From the NCBI GenBank assembly GCA_052032225.1, contig JBPEWY010000040.1, forward strand, positions 1 to 37,998: a stretch of 37,998 bases of DNA. The letters are read 5' to 3'. This DNA comes from JBPEWY01 sp052032225 (GTDB lineage: Bacteria; Bacteroidota; Bacteroidia; Flavobacteriales; Flavobacteriaceae). Under the pieces are notes generated by a model, which worked only from the letters and a program-made list of their open reading frames with translations, was not told the DNA's origin and made no database searches. A program made the translations under genes and the position numbers. This document shows, piece after piece, positions 16,616-25,820 of the stretch (its first letter is position 1; each line of letters begins with the position of its first letter).

Positions 16616-18232
16616 TTATGCTCTAATTAGCATAGATTTACTGTATTTTTTTCCTTGAAACTCTATTCTGTAAATATATTGTCCGGTAGATAATCTGGTA
16701 TTAACACGTTCTTTTACCGGAATGGTATGTGTGCCTTGAAAAGCCATTTCGTTAAAGATAGTACCAACGCGTTGTCCTAAAATATTAAATAAATGAATTA
16801 CAACATGGCCGGCTGTTGGGAGCTCTATATGTATAGAGGGTTCCATTTCGTTCGGGTAAATTGGCATATGCTCTATACTTACCGAATCATCATCAGGATT
16901 TGGAGGCGTTACTCCGTTACAATTAAATCCTAAATCAACCGGAACAGAAGGCCTACCAAGTAATGCTTCGTCTACAAGACTTTGCTCTACACATAACCAC
17001 TGAGAAAGTACAGTTGCATATAAATCTCTAAAGTCTGTTGTATAGCTTAAGTTTCCTCTGTCTAAAATCTCTAAACTTGGGTGCTCTCCAACAAAAGCGC
17101 TACCGTTTAAGCCAGATCCAAAAAATAGGGTTGGAGCAGCAGCCCCATGGTCTGTACCATTAGAACCGTTTTCATAAACACGCCTACCAAATTCAGAGAA
17201 TGTCATGCTAAGTACACAATCGTCCATTTGTGTAAAGGCTAAATCATCGTAAAAATCTTTAACTGCAGATGAAAGCTGAGACATAAGTCTCTCGTGCATT
17301 ATAGGTTGGTTTGCGTGAGTGTCAAAACCACTTAAACTAACCATATATACTTTGGTGCCTAAGTTTCCTTTAATTAACCTTGCAACAATAGCCATCTGGC
17401 GAGCAAAGTAATTGTCATCATATTCTACTTGATTGCTACCACGTGTGTAAGCTTCGTGAATAACTCCTGAATACTCGTAGGTAATATTGGTCATTCCTCT
17501 TAAAAATGCTAACTGCTCTCCATACATACAGTTAGGAACATCTTGTACATCGTAAAACGAACCGCTTTCTGCAATTCGCTCTAACTGTTCTGCATTAGCA
17601 GTTACAAAGGCATAGTTGGTTTGAGTGCCTTCAAAAACTAAGTTGCTGTATCTTCCAATTTGTATGGCTGCCGGTACTTGAGGCGGATTTATTAAAAAAT
17701 CCGGGTATAGTTCTTCAAAATACCTTCCCATCCAACCGGTTTTCATTTTACGCATGGCAGGATCTGTTGTAGCCCAGTTGTCTGAACCTTGAAAATGCGA
17801 TAAGTTTTGCCCTTCGTATCCTACACCATGTACCACTTTCATCTGACCGTCTTGCCACATGGTTTCGGCATTTTTCATGTAAACCGGAATACCGTACTCG
17901 TCTGTTAAAGGAATAATTTTACTCTCCGGAATATAAATGTTAGGTCTGTAATTAGCGTATGTATCAAATTGATTTAGCGGAATTATGGTATTTAAACCAT
18001 CATTACCACCTACAAGCCTTATAAGTATTAATATGTTTTCTGTTTCTGAGTTACTAATAGCTGCCGTAAGAGGTGAAGGGGCCGAAGCTGTTACTAAGTT
18101 ACTGCCCAGCATAATGGTGCCAGAACCTGCTATACCCAGCGCTTGTAAAAAAGATCGTCTACTCCAATAGCTATGTTCTAAATCATGTTGATCTACTTGT
18201 GATTTTCCGGGATGTTGATGTTTTAAACACAT
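16616..18232 (-). CDS. DUF1501 protein with Tat-like signal and T9SS C-terminal domain
   Basis: This 538-residue protein has a DUF1501 core, an alkaline-phosphatase-like family (LIRLVGGNDGLNTIIPL, SLSGFDTHANQ, TFSEFGRRVYENGSNGTDHG). The N-terminus carries a twin-arginine signal, SRRSFLQALG with R25-R26, followed by a hydrophobic segment. The C-terminal ~80 residues form a type A T9SS sorting domain (IYPNEMEPSIHIEL, VVIHLFNILGQRVGTI, GQYIYRIEFQGKKYSKSMLI). It should be exported and then secreted or surface-attached. It follows DUF1800 by 7 bp; the two families commonly occur side by side, with no settled biochemical role. The Tat plus T9SS combination is unusual, because T9SS cargo normally crosses the inner membrane by Sec. 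Confidence 0.88.
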   Translation of the reverse strand: MCLKHQHPGKSQVDQHDLEHSYWSRRSFLQALGIAGSGTIMLGSNLVTASAPSPLTAAISNSETENILILIRLVGGNDGLNTIIPLNQFDTYANYRPNIYIPESKIIPLTDEYGIPVYMKNAETMWQDGQMKVVHGVGYEGQNLSHFQGSDNWATTDPAMRKMKTGWMGRYFEELYPDFLINPPQVPAAIQIGRYSNLVFEGTQTNYAFVTANAEQLERIAESGSFYDVQDVPNCMYGEQLAFLRGMTNITYEYSGVIHEAYTRGSNQVEYDDNYFARQMAIVARLIKGNLGTKVYMVSLSGFDTHANQPIMHERLMSQLSSAVKDFYDDLAFTQMDDCVLSMTFSEFGRRVYENGSNGTDHGAAAPTLFFGSGLNGSAFVGEHPSLEILDRGNLSYTTDFRDLYATVLSQWLCVEQSLVDEALLGRPSVPVDLGFNCNGVTPPNPDDDSVSIEHMPIYPNEMEPSIHIELPTAGHVVIHLFNILGQRVGTIFNEMAFQGTHTIPVKERVNTRLSTGQYIYRIEFQGKKYSKSMLIRA

Positions 18233-18239
18233 AAGCAGG

Positions 18240-19718
18240 TTACTTTAATTGAAATTCTGGTTGTCTGGTAAGATGTAACAATAACTGGAATACTTGTGCC
18301 GGCACACTAACGTAATACAAATTCCAGGTGCCATTTTGGTAGTATTCCGGTGGGACATCGCTTCTAAAAACATCTATAGCTGCTTGATAATCTGTTTCAG
18401 AATACAAGCCTTTAGGAACTAATTTATCTACAATTTTGCGTGTAATATCGTCCGGGTCTGTGTTGGCGCTACCGGCAATTTCTATGGCAAATTCTCTAAA
18501 ACGCTCCTGGTCTCCTTGCTGCCAATTGTAAAATAAAAACCACTCTAACATGCTCCATCTACTAATTAGCGCATTGGCATTTATCCAGTTTCTGTCTCGT
18601 TGCCACCCGGCCACATCAACAGGGTCAAATAAAAGTTGTCCGGCCAAATCACAATAGGTAATCATGCCTTCTATAAGTTCATCGTTAAGTGTTAGTCCGG
18701 TTTCTTTTATAAAGTTTAAACCATAATCAAACGGACTTTTTATAATTACACCTATTGCATTATCATCAAAAAAGTGTTCGCTTTTAAAAAGTTGACGTAA
18801 CATTGGTGCCAACTCAAAGTTGTTGGCTACTAAGGTATTGGCTAATTCTGTAATTATTGGCTGAACAGGGTCTGGATCAGGATGTACAAAAAACTTATAG
18901 AGTTTTTCTGCAATAAAGTACGCTATTTCATTGGTACGCTCTTCAAAAAGAATATCAATTACATCATCATAACCCCAATTACCGGTTCTTCCGAAAATGG
19001 TTTTTTCTGAAGTATCGTGTTCAGACGGATCAAAAACATATCCGCTACATCCAACATCTTCAATGCCTTGTGCAACATAACCGGTTAGTGCTCTGGCAGT
19101 TTCAACTATATCATCTTCTGTATAACCGTTCCCTTCACCAAGCGTAAATAACTCAAAAAGCTCTCGAGCATAATTTTCGTTGGGTCTGTTTCTGTAATTG
19201 CGGTAACCGTCTAAATACCGTAACATAGCATTGTTTAACCCAATCTCTCTAACAAATGTTTTAAAGTTGCCAATGGCATGAATTTGTAAGGCGTTTATAT
19301 AACCATACAAGTAAGATGGGCAACGGTATATGTCTTCTTCTGTAACAAAATGATTGCTCCAGAAAAAGCTAAGTCTATCTCTTAAGTTATTATTTAATAG
19401 CGCATTAACATAGGTAAGTGCCCACTCTCTTTTTTGATCTCTGCGCATTTGGTTAGCCAAATCATCATCTTCAGGGTAATCCAAATTAGTCCAATTAGCC
19501 CAAACAGGAGCTGGCGTAGGAGGCATGGCAATAGCCTCATCTATTAGCTGATCTACTAAATTTGAAGGAGATTGTGAAAGCGCCGTTTGTGTATCTACAT
19601 GCGATATTCCAAAACCTAACCGTCTGTAAAGGTGATTTACTTTGGTTGCATCCCAAGGATTCTCGGTTGTGGGGACGTACGGAGCTAAGGTAGATGTGTT
19701 ACAATTTACAAACATCAT
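18240..19718 (-). CDS. DUF1800 protein
   Basis: This 492-residue protein has DUF1800 hallmarks: VNHLYRRLGFG near the N-terminus, LRDRLSFFWSNHFVT, RPNENYARELFELFTLGEGNGYTEDDIVETARALTGY, and VAGWQRDRNWINANALISRWSML. The start is firm, because an in-frame stop lies two codons before the double ATG. The protein therefore has no N-terminal signal peptide. Its partner DUF1501 protein, encoded 7 bp downstream, has a Tat-type signal and a T9SS tail. One possibility is that DUF1800 leaves the cytoplasm folded in complex with it. That is inference; the molecular function of the family is not known to me. Confidence 0.88.
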   Translation of the reverse strand: MMFVNCNTSTLAPYVPTTENPWDATKVNHLYRRLGFGISHVDTQTALSQSPSNLVDQLIDEAIAMPPTPAPVWANWTNLDYPEDDDLANQMRRDQKREWALTYVNALLNNNLRDRLSFFWSNHFVTEEDIYRCPSYLYGYINALQIHAIGNFKTFVREIGLNNAMLRYLDGYRNYRNRPNENYARELFELFTLGEGNGYTEDDIVETARALTGYVAQGIEDVGCSGYVFDPSEHDTSEKTIFGRTGNWGYDDVIDILFEERTNEIAYFIAEKLYKFFVHPDPDPVQPIITELANTLVANNFELAPMLRQLFKSEHFFDDNAIGVIIKSPFDYGLNFIKETGLTLNDELIEGMITYCDLAGQLLFDPVDVAGWQRDRNWINANALISRWSMLEWFLFYNWQQGDQERFREFAIEIAGSANTDPDDITRKIVDKLVPKGLYSETDYQAAIDVFRSDVPPEYYQNGTWNLYYVSVPAQVFQLLLHLTRQPEFQLK

Positions 19719-19965
19719 TGTTTAGTGATTTGGGACATTAAACTATATACGTTTGGAGGGCGCGTTTTGGATTATATATCCTTATTTTATTTACTCTTAA
19801 CGAAAAAAAAATAAAAAAATTACACCAACAGGGTTAAATTCATACATTTAATAGATTGATAAAGAGAATACTAATAACTTAATTTTTTAGACAATTAGAG
19901 CAAGAATATAGATTTTACAATAAGTTAAAGTTTGTGCTTTTTTTGGGTTCTAATTGTGTTTTTTT

Positions 19966-20325
19966 ATGGCCAATCATTACGATTTTGGACGAATTGCAGA
20001 GCAACTAGCAGCTAACTACCTTAAAGATAAAGGGTATACTATTTTAACACAAAATTACCGCTACTTAAAAGCCGAAATAGACGTTATTGCCAAGTATCAA
20101 AACACCTTAGCAATTGTGGAGGTTAAGGCCAGAAACAACCCTTATTTTGGAAATCCGCTAGATGCTGTTACAGTTAAAAAAATAAAGCTCATGGTGCAAG
20201 CAGCAAACGAGTATGTGTTGAGTAATGATTTAGATGTTGATTTACGTTTTGATGTTGTGGCCATAATAAAAAGAGGCAACCTCTTTACTATAGAGCACAT
20301 TGAAGATGCTTTCTACTATTTTTAA
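19966..20325 (+). CDS. yraN: YraN/UPF0102 endonuclease-fold protein
   Basis: The ATG at 19966 is chosen over a TTG twelve bases earlier. It gives the standard N-terminus MANHYDFGRIAEQLAANYL and a family-typical length of 119 residues. The PD-(D/E)xK-like pattern is visible: E37 and D39 in LKAEIDVIAK, then E52-V-K54 in AIVEVKARNN. Members resemble Holliday-junction resolvase-type nucleases, but their cellular role is not established. The gene diverges from DUF1800 across ~247 bp of very AT-rich sequence, in which I see no other gene. An ACT-like protein gene follows after 54 bp with its own promoter. Confidence 0.93.
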   Translation: MANHYDFGRIAEQLAANYLKDKGYTILTQNYRYLKAEIDVIAKYQNTLAIVEVKARNNPYFGNPLDAVTVKKIKLMVQAANEYVLSNDLDVDLRFDVVAIIKRGNLFTIEHIEDAFYYF

Positions 20326-20329
20326 CCAA

Positions 20330-20360
20330 TTGTTTTATTTATAACTTTAAGTTATATTTG
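20330..20360 (+). promoter_or_regulatory. Promoter of the ACT-like protein gene
   Basis: TTG (20330-20332), a 20-bp spacer and TATATTTG (20353-20360) match the Bacteroidota consensus TTG / TAnnTTTG exactly at normal spacing. Transcription would begin near 20367, about a dozen bases before the ATG at 20380. Confidence 0.6.
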
Positions 20361-20379
20361 TTTGATTAATGTTAGTATT

Positions 20380-21039
20380 ATGAGAACAATATCTGCCGTA
20401 GTAGAGCATTATATTAAAAGCAAACCTTTTTTGCAAAGTGCTTTAGCTCAAGGAATTATAAACTTAACCTCATTATCAAGACAAATTAAGCCGGAAGTAG
20501 AAGAGCAATTAGGAAAAGAAGTTAGAAACGGTGCAATAGTAATGGCTTTAAAACGGCTTTCGGGTGATTTAGAGTTTAGGGCCACTTATAAAATTCTTAA
20601 AGTGTTACGCCATATAGGAGAGATAACCGTACGGTCTGCATTAAATGATTATAACTTTAAAATGTCTGATACCATTTTGCAGAATATGGCATTGCTTATT
20701 ACCAAAATAGAAGACAATAAAAATATATTCTACACCTCATCAAGAGGAGTAAACGAAGTTACCATTGTTGTTAGTAACGATGTGGCGCATGAGGTAGATG
20801 AGGTTTTTAAAAATGAACATTTAATTGATAAAACAGAAAACTTATCGTCTATAACGGTAAAGCTGCCCAAAGAAAATGCTCAAATCCCCGGATTATACTA
20901 TTTTATTTTTCAGAGACTCTCTTGGGAAGGAATTAATATATACGAAGTGATTTCTACCACCAACGAGTTTACCATTTTAGTAGATGATGATAAAGTAGAT
21001 AAGGCATTTAAAACAATTAAAGATTTAAAAAAGCTATAA
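20380..21039 (+). CDS. ACT-domain-like conserved protein (aspartate-kinase regulatory-like)
   Basis: The ATG at 20380 is preferred to an upstream TTG at 20362 because a consensus promoter would start transcription near 20367. The 219-residue product has an N-terminal helical part that looks like a winged-helix fold (LAQGIINLTSLSRQIKPEVEEQLGKEV, NGAIVMALKRL). C-terminal ACT-like repeats follow; LYYFIFQRLSWEGINIYEVIST and FTILVDDDKVDKAFKTIKDL recall the tail of aspartate kinases. No kinase domain is present, so automated names such as 'aspartate kinase' would be wrong. It could be a small amino-acid-sensing regulator. No signal peptide or membrane segment is seen. Confidence 0.72.
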   Translation: MRTISAVVEHYIKSKPFLQSALAQGIINLTSLSRQIKPEVEEQLGKEVRNGAIVMALKRLSGDLEFRATYKILKVLRHIGEITVRSALNDYNFKMSDTILQNMALLITKIEDNKNIFYTSSRGVNEVTIVVSNDVAHEVDEVFKNEHLIDKTENLSSITVKLPKENAQIPGLYYFIFQRLSWEGINIYEVISTTNEFTILVDDDKVDKAFKTIKDLKKL

Positions 21040-21041
21040 AG

Positions 21042-22490
21042 CTACTTTTTAAGAATCCAGCCGTTTTTAATTGGTAAGTTTTCACTATCTACAGCAACTA
21101 CAAATCCATTAACAACAACATATTTTATTTTCCCTTTGCCTGAAACTAACAAAAATGATGGGTTGCTGCCAAACGATATTTTAGGCGAAGGAGTAAAATT
21201 TTCGGGAACAATTATAAATGGAACTTGTGTAGGTTGGGGCTTTGTAATGTTTTTTACCTTAACATAAACAATCCCGTCTTTAATAATATTTAAAGCATTT
21301 AAGGTTTTAACATCATCAATAGTGTTAAATGTTTTAGGGTGTACTTTAGCGGGAGCGTAATAAAGATCTTGAGCATCTATGGTTTGGTATCCAAAATGTG
21401 TGCTTAAATCTCCAATATCTTGAATAGCGCCTTGGTAATACGTAGCATTTTTTACATAACTTTCTAAATGGTTTATCCCTAAATCTAACACAAAATTTTT
21501 TGAAGCGTAATTGTAGTTTATATTGCTAATTTTTAAATCAAAAAGCTTTCTGTCGTTTTCCGGAATAGACCAATAATTATCTAAAGAAAAGTTTTTAAAC
21601 TCTTGCAAAGCAATGCTTTTAAAGGCCGTTAAAAGTAATACGTAATTGAGTTTTCTAATAAACTGTTTTTCGGGGTCGTTTGGGTAGCCTCCAGATTCTA
21701 CCAAAATGGTACTTGTGCCCCATTTTTGAATGTTATCTCCAAACGCTCTGGGCTCAAAATCATCATTATACTTTGCTACTTTCCCCGGAATTATGTTTTG
21801 GAGCATTGTATTAAGCTGTGCTATTAATTTCATGGCATTACCTCTTACATCATTCACATCTTTTTTGTAATTAAAAGCCGGGGCTAAAAAAGAGATGGTT
21901 GCTGTGTTAGGCGTATTTGTTGCATTGTAATATTTACTTTGGTCGTGTAAATTAAATCCAAAATCCGGAGTTAAACTATCTCGTACACGCTTTAGGATTT
22001 TAGATTCGTTAGATTGTAATCTGAGCGCATCTCGGTTTATATCAATATTTATGGCATTACGTCTTTTAAAAAATTCTGCTCCATCGGGATTAAGCATTGG
22101 TATAAAATGTAATGTTAGCTTGTTAGTTATGTGCTTTATAATAGTATCTGAACTACGTGTTAAATAATTAAGCACATCAAAAATAGCCATGGTAGCTGTA
22201 GATTCGTCTCCGTGCATTTGCGACCATAAAAGCACCTTGGTTGGGCCGTTCCCTACGGTTAACATTGTAATTGTTTTACCTTCTATAGATGTTCCTAAAA
22301 CGGTAGTAGTAACAGCTTTATACTTACTAAGCTTTTGCAGTAATGGCTGTATTTCTTGGTGTGTAAATTGTCTCTTAACTAAAGAGGGTTCTTTGAAGTT
22401 TTCATACTCAGAGAAAATAGTGGTACTCCAATCTTGAGCATTAACAGAGAGATAACTTAAGAGGCTAAAAAAAACTAAAACAAATCGCAT
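21042..22490 (-). CDS. Exported M14-family zinc carboxypeptidase
   Basis: This 482-residue protein has a signal peptide (MRFVLVFFSLLSYLSVNAQ). The M14 core carries the zinc ligands H93 and E96 in SQMHGDES and H182 in FNLHDQS. INRDAL includes the substrate-binding Arg, and the catalytic Glu is E265 in TILVESGGYP. It should trim C-terminal residues from peptides in the periplasm or outside the cell. The C-terminal ~150 residues form a separate, unassigned domain ending in GWILKK, not a T9SS tail. It is convergent with the ACT-like gene (2-bp gap) and divergent from the TPR hybrid regulator. Confidence 0.9.
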   Translation of the reverse strand: MRFVLVFFSLLSYLSVNAQDWSTTIFSEYENFKEPSLVKRQFTHQEIQPLLQKLSKYKAVTTTVLGTSIEGKTITMLTVGNGPTKVLLWSQMHGDESTATMAIFDVLNYLTRSSDTIIKHITNKLTLHFIPMLNPDGAEFFKRRNAINIDINRDALRLQSNESKILKRVRDSLTPDFGFNLHDQSKYYNATNTPNTATISFLAPAFNYKKDVNDVRGNAMKLIAQLNTMLQNIIPGKVAKYNDDFEPRAFGDNIQKWGTSTILVESGGYPNDPEKQFIRKLNYVLLLTAFKSIALQEFKNFSLDNYWSIPENDRKLFDLKISNINYNYASKNFVLDLGINHLESYVKNATYYQGAIQDIGDLSTHFGYQTIDAQDLYYAPAKVHPKTFNTIDDVKTLNALNIIKDGIVYVKVKNITKPQPTQVPFIIVPENFTPSPKISFGSNPSFLLVSGKGKIKYVVVNGFVVAVDSENLPIKNGWILKK

Positions 22491-22555
22491 AGGAATATTT
22501 AATTGTTAAAGTACTAAATTTTACGGATTTATCTAGGTATTAAAAAACTTTCTTG

Positions 22556-22644
22556 AGTAGAAATCTACTAGTTATATAAAACCGTTTAAGCCTTTTTTAC
22601 GAGTAAAAATCAAAAAGAAAATAACCAGTCTTATTAGGTTATTT
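22556..22644. promoter_or_regulatory. Two inverted repeats between the M14 and hybrid-regulator genes
   Basis: AGTAGA-AA-TCTACT (22556-22569) is a compact 14-bp palindrome-like site. AAATAACC (22619-22626) and GGTTATTT (22637-22644) form an 8-bp perfect inverted repeat with a 10-bp spacer. Both lie in the 229-bp divergent region and are candidate regulator sites. I found no convincing promoter for either gene. Confidence 0.3.
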
Positions 22645-22719
22645 AATTGGCACTAACATCTTTAATATTTTGATTTAAAATGAAATTAACTTAATTTAAA
22701 CCTTAGTTTTCAGAAAGTT

Positions 22720-25659
22720 ATGAGAATTGTTTTAGTACTCTTACTATTAGTTAGTGTTAAATTAAAAGCACAAAACCCCCAGCTTAAACACCTCAATAAA
22801 AAAGACTCTACGCTCTTTATTGCTTTAAAAACTAATATGGCAAGGCATATAAATCCTAATCCGGATAGTGCATTATATTACATAAAACAAATACAGAAAT
22901 TCAGTACAGAAAAAAAGTATAGTATTGGTTTAGTAGAGAGTGATTATCTATACGCAAGTTATTACAGAAGAATAAATAAATTAGATTCTGCTATAGTGTT
23001 TTTTGAAAAAGCACTGCAAAGGGCAAAAAAAATTAACTATTACAGAGGGATTGCAGTATCTAATAACGGGTTGTGCAGAACATATTATGTTTTAGGAGAA
23101 ATAGAGAAAGCAGAAAAAACATGTAATGCCTGTATAGAAGCTGCGAGTAAAATTAATAATGCAACGGTTATTTCTGATACATATATTGCTTTAGGAAATA
23201 TTAATCTTAGAAAAAACGATTTAAAAAAATCATTACAATATTTTTTAAAAGTTGATTCATTACACACCTTAAAACCACTTAGAGCAGACATTATTGCTGC
23301 TGCTTACCAAAGCTTGGGGACAGTTTACCAAGAACTTGAAGATTATAACAAGTCTGAAGAATATTTTTTAAAAGCTAATGCTGAATTTAGTAAAATACCG
23401 GCCGATGTAACATTTTACCTTAAAACAACCGATTGGCATTTAGGAGAGGTATATTATCATAAAGGAGAAATAGCAAAAGCCGATAGTTTATTGGTAAAAA
23501 GCCTTGATTTTTTTAAAAAAATAAACGATGCAAGTACCGTTGCACAAATAAACATATACTTAGGTTTAACAAGAATACAACAACAAAAATTAGAGGAAGC
23601 CGAAAATTTTTTAATAAACGGGTATAAAATACATAAAGCAAACAAAAGTTATTATGAAACTTCTCTTGCTGCTTTAGAACTTGGAAAACTTTATTTAAAA
23701 AAGAATGCTTCGCAAAAAGCAATACCTTATTTAACAGAGGCCTTAAACAATCAAAATAAATTCAAAACAAAGAACACTTACATTCGGCAAGAAGCCCTTT
23801 TAAATTTGGCTGAAGCCTATAGAATGATTGGAGATTATTACGAGGCATATAAATTTCTTGAAGAAGGTAATAGGCTAAAAGATTCTTTAAACACTATTCA
23901 GAACGTTGCTAAAATAAGAGAGATAGAAGCTATTTACCAAACAGATAAAAAAGAACAAGAAATAGCACTTCTTAAAGCTCAGAATGAGCTGGTTCAGCAA
24001 AAAAACACAAACCAAAAAAATATTTTTATAGCCATTGGTTCAACGTTACTTATTGCTTTTTTGTTTTTGTTTCTTTTATATAGAAATAGAAAAAAGACTA
24101 ATGATAAGCTAAAGGAAATAGATAAACTAAAATCTAGGTTTTTTGCAAATATTTCGCATGAATTTAGAACACCACTTACTCTTATTTCTGTCCCGATTCA
24201 AAAAAAAATAGCCTCAAATAAGCTAAAAGAGAAAGATAAACAAGAGCTGCAGATAATTCAAAATAACATAAAACGATTACTAGAACTTGTTAATCAACTA
24301 ATGGACTTGTCTAAAATAGAAGCCGGTAGCCTTACCTTAGAATTTAAAAAAGGCAATCCGTTAGCGTTAATCAGTGCTATTGCAGAATCCTTTTTTTACT
24401 TGGCAGACCAAAAAGACATTAATTTAAGTTTAAACATTAAAAACACAAATAAAGAAGTTTGGTTTGATAAAGATGCCTTAGAAAAAATTACTATTAATTT
24501 ACTTTCTAATGCACTAAAATACACCCCAATAAATGGTAATGTTGAGTGTAAATCATATATAGAGAAAAACACACTAAAGCTCCAAATAAAAAATTCCGGT
24601 GAAGGATTAACCAAGAAACAGATTAATAAAATATTCGACAGATTTTATCAAGTAAATGAGTATCATGAAGGCACAGGAATAGGGCTTGCTTTAGTAAAAG
24701 AACTTGTTGATTTATACAAAGGTAAAATAGAAGTTAAAAGTGAAAAAGAGGGCTTTACAAGTTTTTTAGTAACATTGCCACTCCCAACAAATATATCTTC
24801 ATCTAAAAAACAATCTTATTCAAACTTAAAATCAGAAAAAGCAAGTAATGTGCAGCCTTACAATAAGTATCAAGAGAAAAAACCTGTGTATCAAGATGTA
24901 GAGATGCCTATTCTTTTAATTGTAGAAGATAATACTGAGGTTAGAAATTTGTTGGTAGATACATTTAAAGATACTTACAATGTGGTAGCAGCTTCTGATG
25001 GCGAAGAAGGCCATGAATTAGCCTTAAAGCTCATCCCAGATTTAATTATTTCAGATATAATGATGCCCAAAAAAGATGGGATAACCTTAACAAAAGAGCT
25101 TAAAAATGATGATAGAACTTGTCATATTCCTATTGTTTTATTAACTGCAAAAGCCGGAGACGAAAATGAACTTGAAGGATTAGAAACCGGAGCAGATGAT
25201 TACGTTGTTAAGCCTTTTAATATAGAATTACTTTCTACAAAAGTCACAAATCTTATAGAGACCAGAAAACAATTACAGTTAAGATATAGCCAAGAGGTTA
25301 TTTTAAAACCAAAAGATATAGCAATAACTAATTTAGATGAATTGTTTTTAGAAAAGGTTCAAAAAATAATAGATAATAAATTAACAGATTCGTCTTTCAC
25401 AATAAAAGAATTTAGTGCAGAAGTAGGCATGAGCAGAATGCAATTGCACAGAAAACTAAAAGCATTAACCGGGTTATCGGCTTCAGAATTTATAAGATCA
25501 CAACGGTTAAAATTAGCAGTTAAACTACTTCAAGAAAATCACAGTAATATATCTGAAATTGCCTATGCTGTTGGGTTTAATGATCCGGCATATTTTAGTA
25601 AATCTTTTAAAACGGTTTACGGATGCTCTCCGTCTGACTACTTAAAAAAACCGTACTAA
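22720..25659 (+). CDS. Hybrid two-component regulator: TPR sensor, histidine kinase, receiver, AraC
   Basis: This 979-residue one-protein signalling system has an N-terminal signal/anchor (MRIVLVLLLLVSVKLKAQ) and about seven TPR-like repeats to residue ~400. A transmembrane helix lies near 434-454 (FIAIGSTLLIAFLFLFLLY). The kinase has H480 in FFANISHEFRTPLTL, the N-box INLLSNALKYTP and the G-box GTGIGLALVKEL. The receiver has D779 in LIISDIMMPKKDG, and a C-terminal AraC helix-turn-helix follows (ISEIAYAVGFNDPAYFSKSFK). The sensor faces the periplasm as TPRs, not as the beta-propeller typical of polysaccharide-utilisation hybrid regulators. A likely target is the downstream operon, whose leader has phased direct repeats. 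Confidence 0.93.
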   Translation: MRIVLVLLLLVSVKLKAQNPQLKHLNKKDSTLFIALKTNMARHINPNPDSALYYIKQIQKFSTEKKYSIGLVESDYLYASYYRRINKLDSAIVFFEKALQRAKKINYYRGIAVSNNGLCRTYYVLGEIEKAEKTCNACIEAASKINNATVISDTYIALGNINLRKNDLKKSLQYFLKVDSLHTLKPLRADIIAAAYQSLGTVYQELEDYNKSEEYFLKANAEFSKIPADVTFYLKTTDWHLGEVYYHKGEIAKADSLLVKSLDFFKKINDASTVAQINIYLGLTRIQQQKLEEAENFLINGYKIHKANKSYYETSLAALELGKLYLKKNASQKAIPYLTEALNNQNKFKTKNTYIRQEALLNLAEAYRMIGDYYEAYKFLEEGNRLKDSLNTIQNVAKIREIEAIYQTDKKEQEIALLKAQNELVQQKNTNQKNIFIAIGSTLLIAFLFLFLLYRNRKKTNDKLKEIDKLKSRFFANISHEFRTPLTLISVPIQKKIASNKLKEKDKQELQIIQNNIKRLLELVNQLMDLSKIEAGSLTLEFKKGNPLALISAIAESFFYLADQKDINLSLNIKNTNKEVWFDKDALEKITINLLSNALKYTPINGNVECKSYIEKNTLKLQIKNSGEGLTKKQINKIFDRFYQVNEYHEGTGIGLALVKELVDLYKGKIEVKSEKEGFTSFLVTLPLPTNISSSKKQSYSNLKSEKASNVQPYNKYQEKKPVYQDVEMPILLIVEDNTEVRNLLVDTFKDTYNVVAASDGEEGHELALKLIPDLIISDIMMPKKDGITLTKELKNDDRTCHIPIVLLTAKAGDENELEGLETGADDYVVKPFNIELLSTKVTNLIETRKQLQLRYSQEVILKPKDIAITNLDELFLEKVQKIIDNKLTDSSFTIKEFSAEVGMSRMQLHRKLKALTGLSASEFIRSQRLKLAVKLLQENHSNISEIAYAVGFNDPAYFSKSFKTVYGCSPSDYLKKPY

Positions 25660-25692
25660 ATCTCAATTTTTATAAGCCTTTACATGTAATGT

Positions 25693-25724
25693 TACATATG
25701 TTACAGCCTTTGGTACATATGTTA
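25693..25724 (+). repeat. Direct repeat TACATATGTTA with 21-bp period (candidate operator)
   Basis: TACATATGTTA occurs at 25693-25703 and exactly again at 25714-25724, start to start 21 bp, two turns of the helix. A related TACATGTAATG lies just before (25681-25691), and TGTAATGTTACA (25685-25696) is itself near-palindromic. The pair starts 34 bp after the stop codon of a regulator with AraC output, and lies upstream of three exported-protein genes. Confidence 0.5.
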
Positions 25725-25820
25725 TAGATACCTTTTTTAACAAGAAGTAAGTTTGTTAAAAGCAAAACAAAGCTTCCTTAACATCTATAAGGATTAAAGC
25801 AAATTAATTTTTCATTATGT

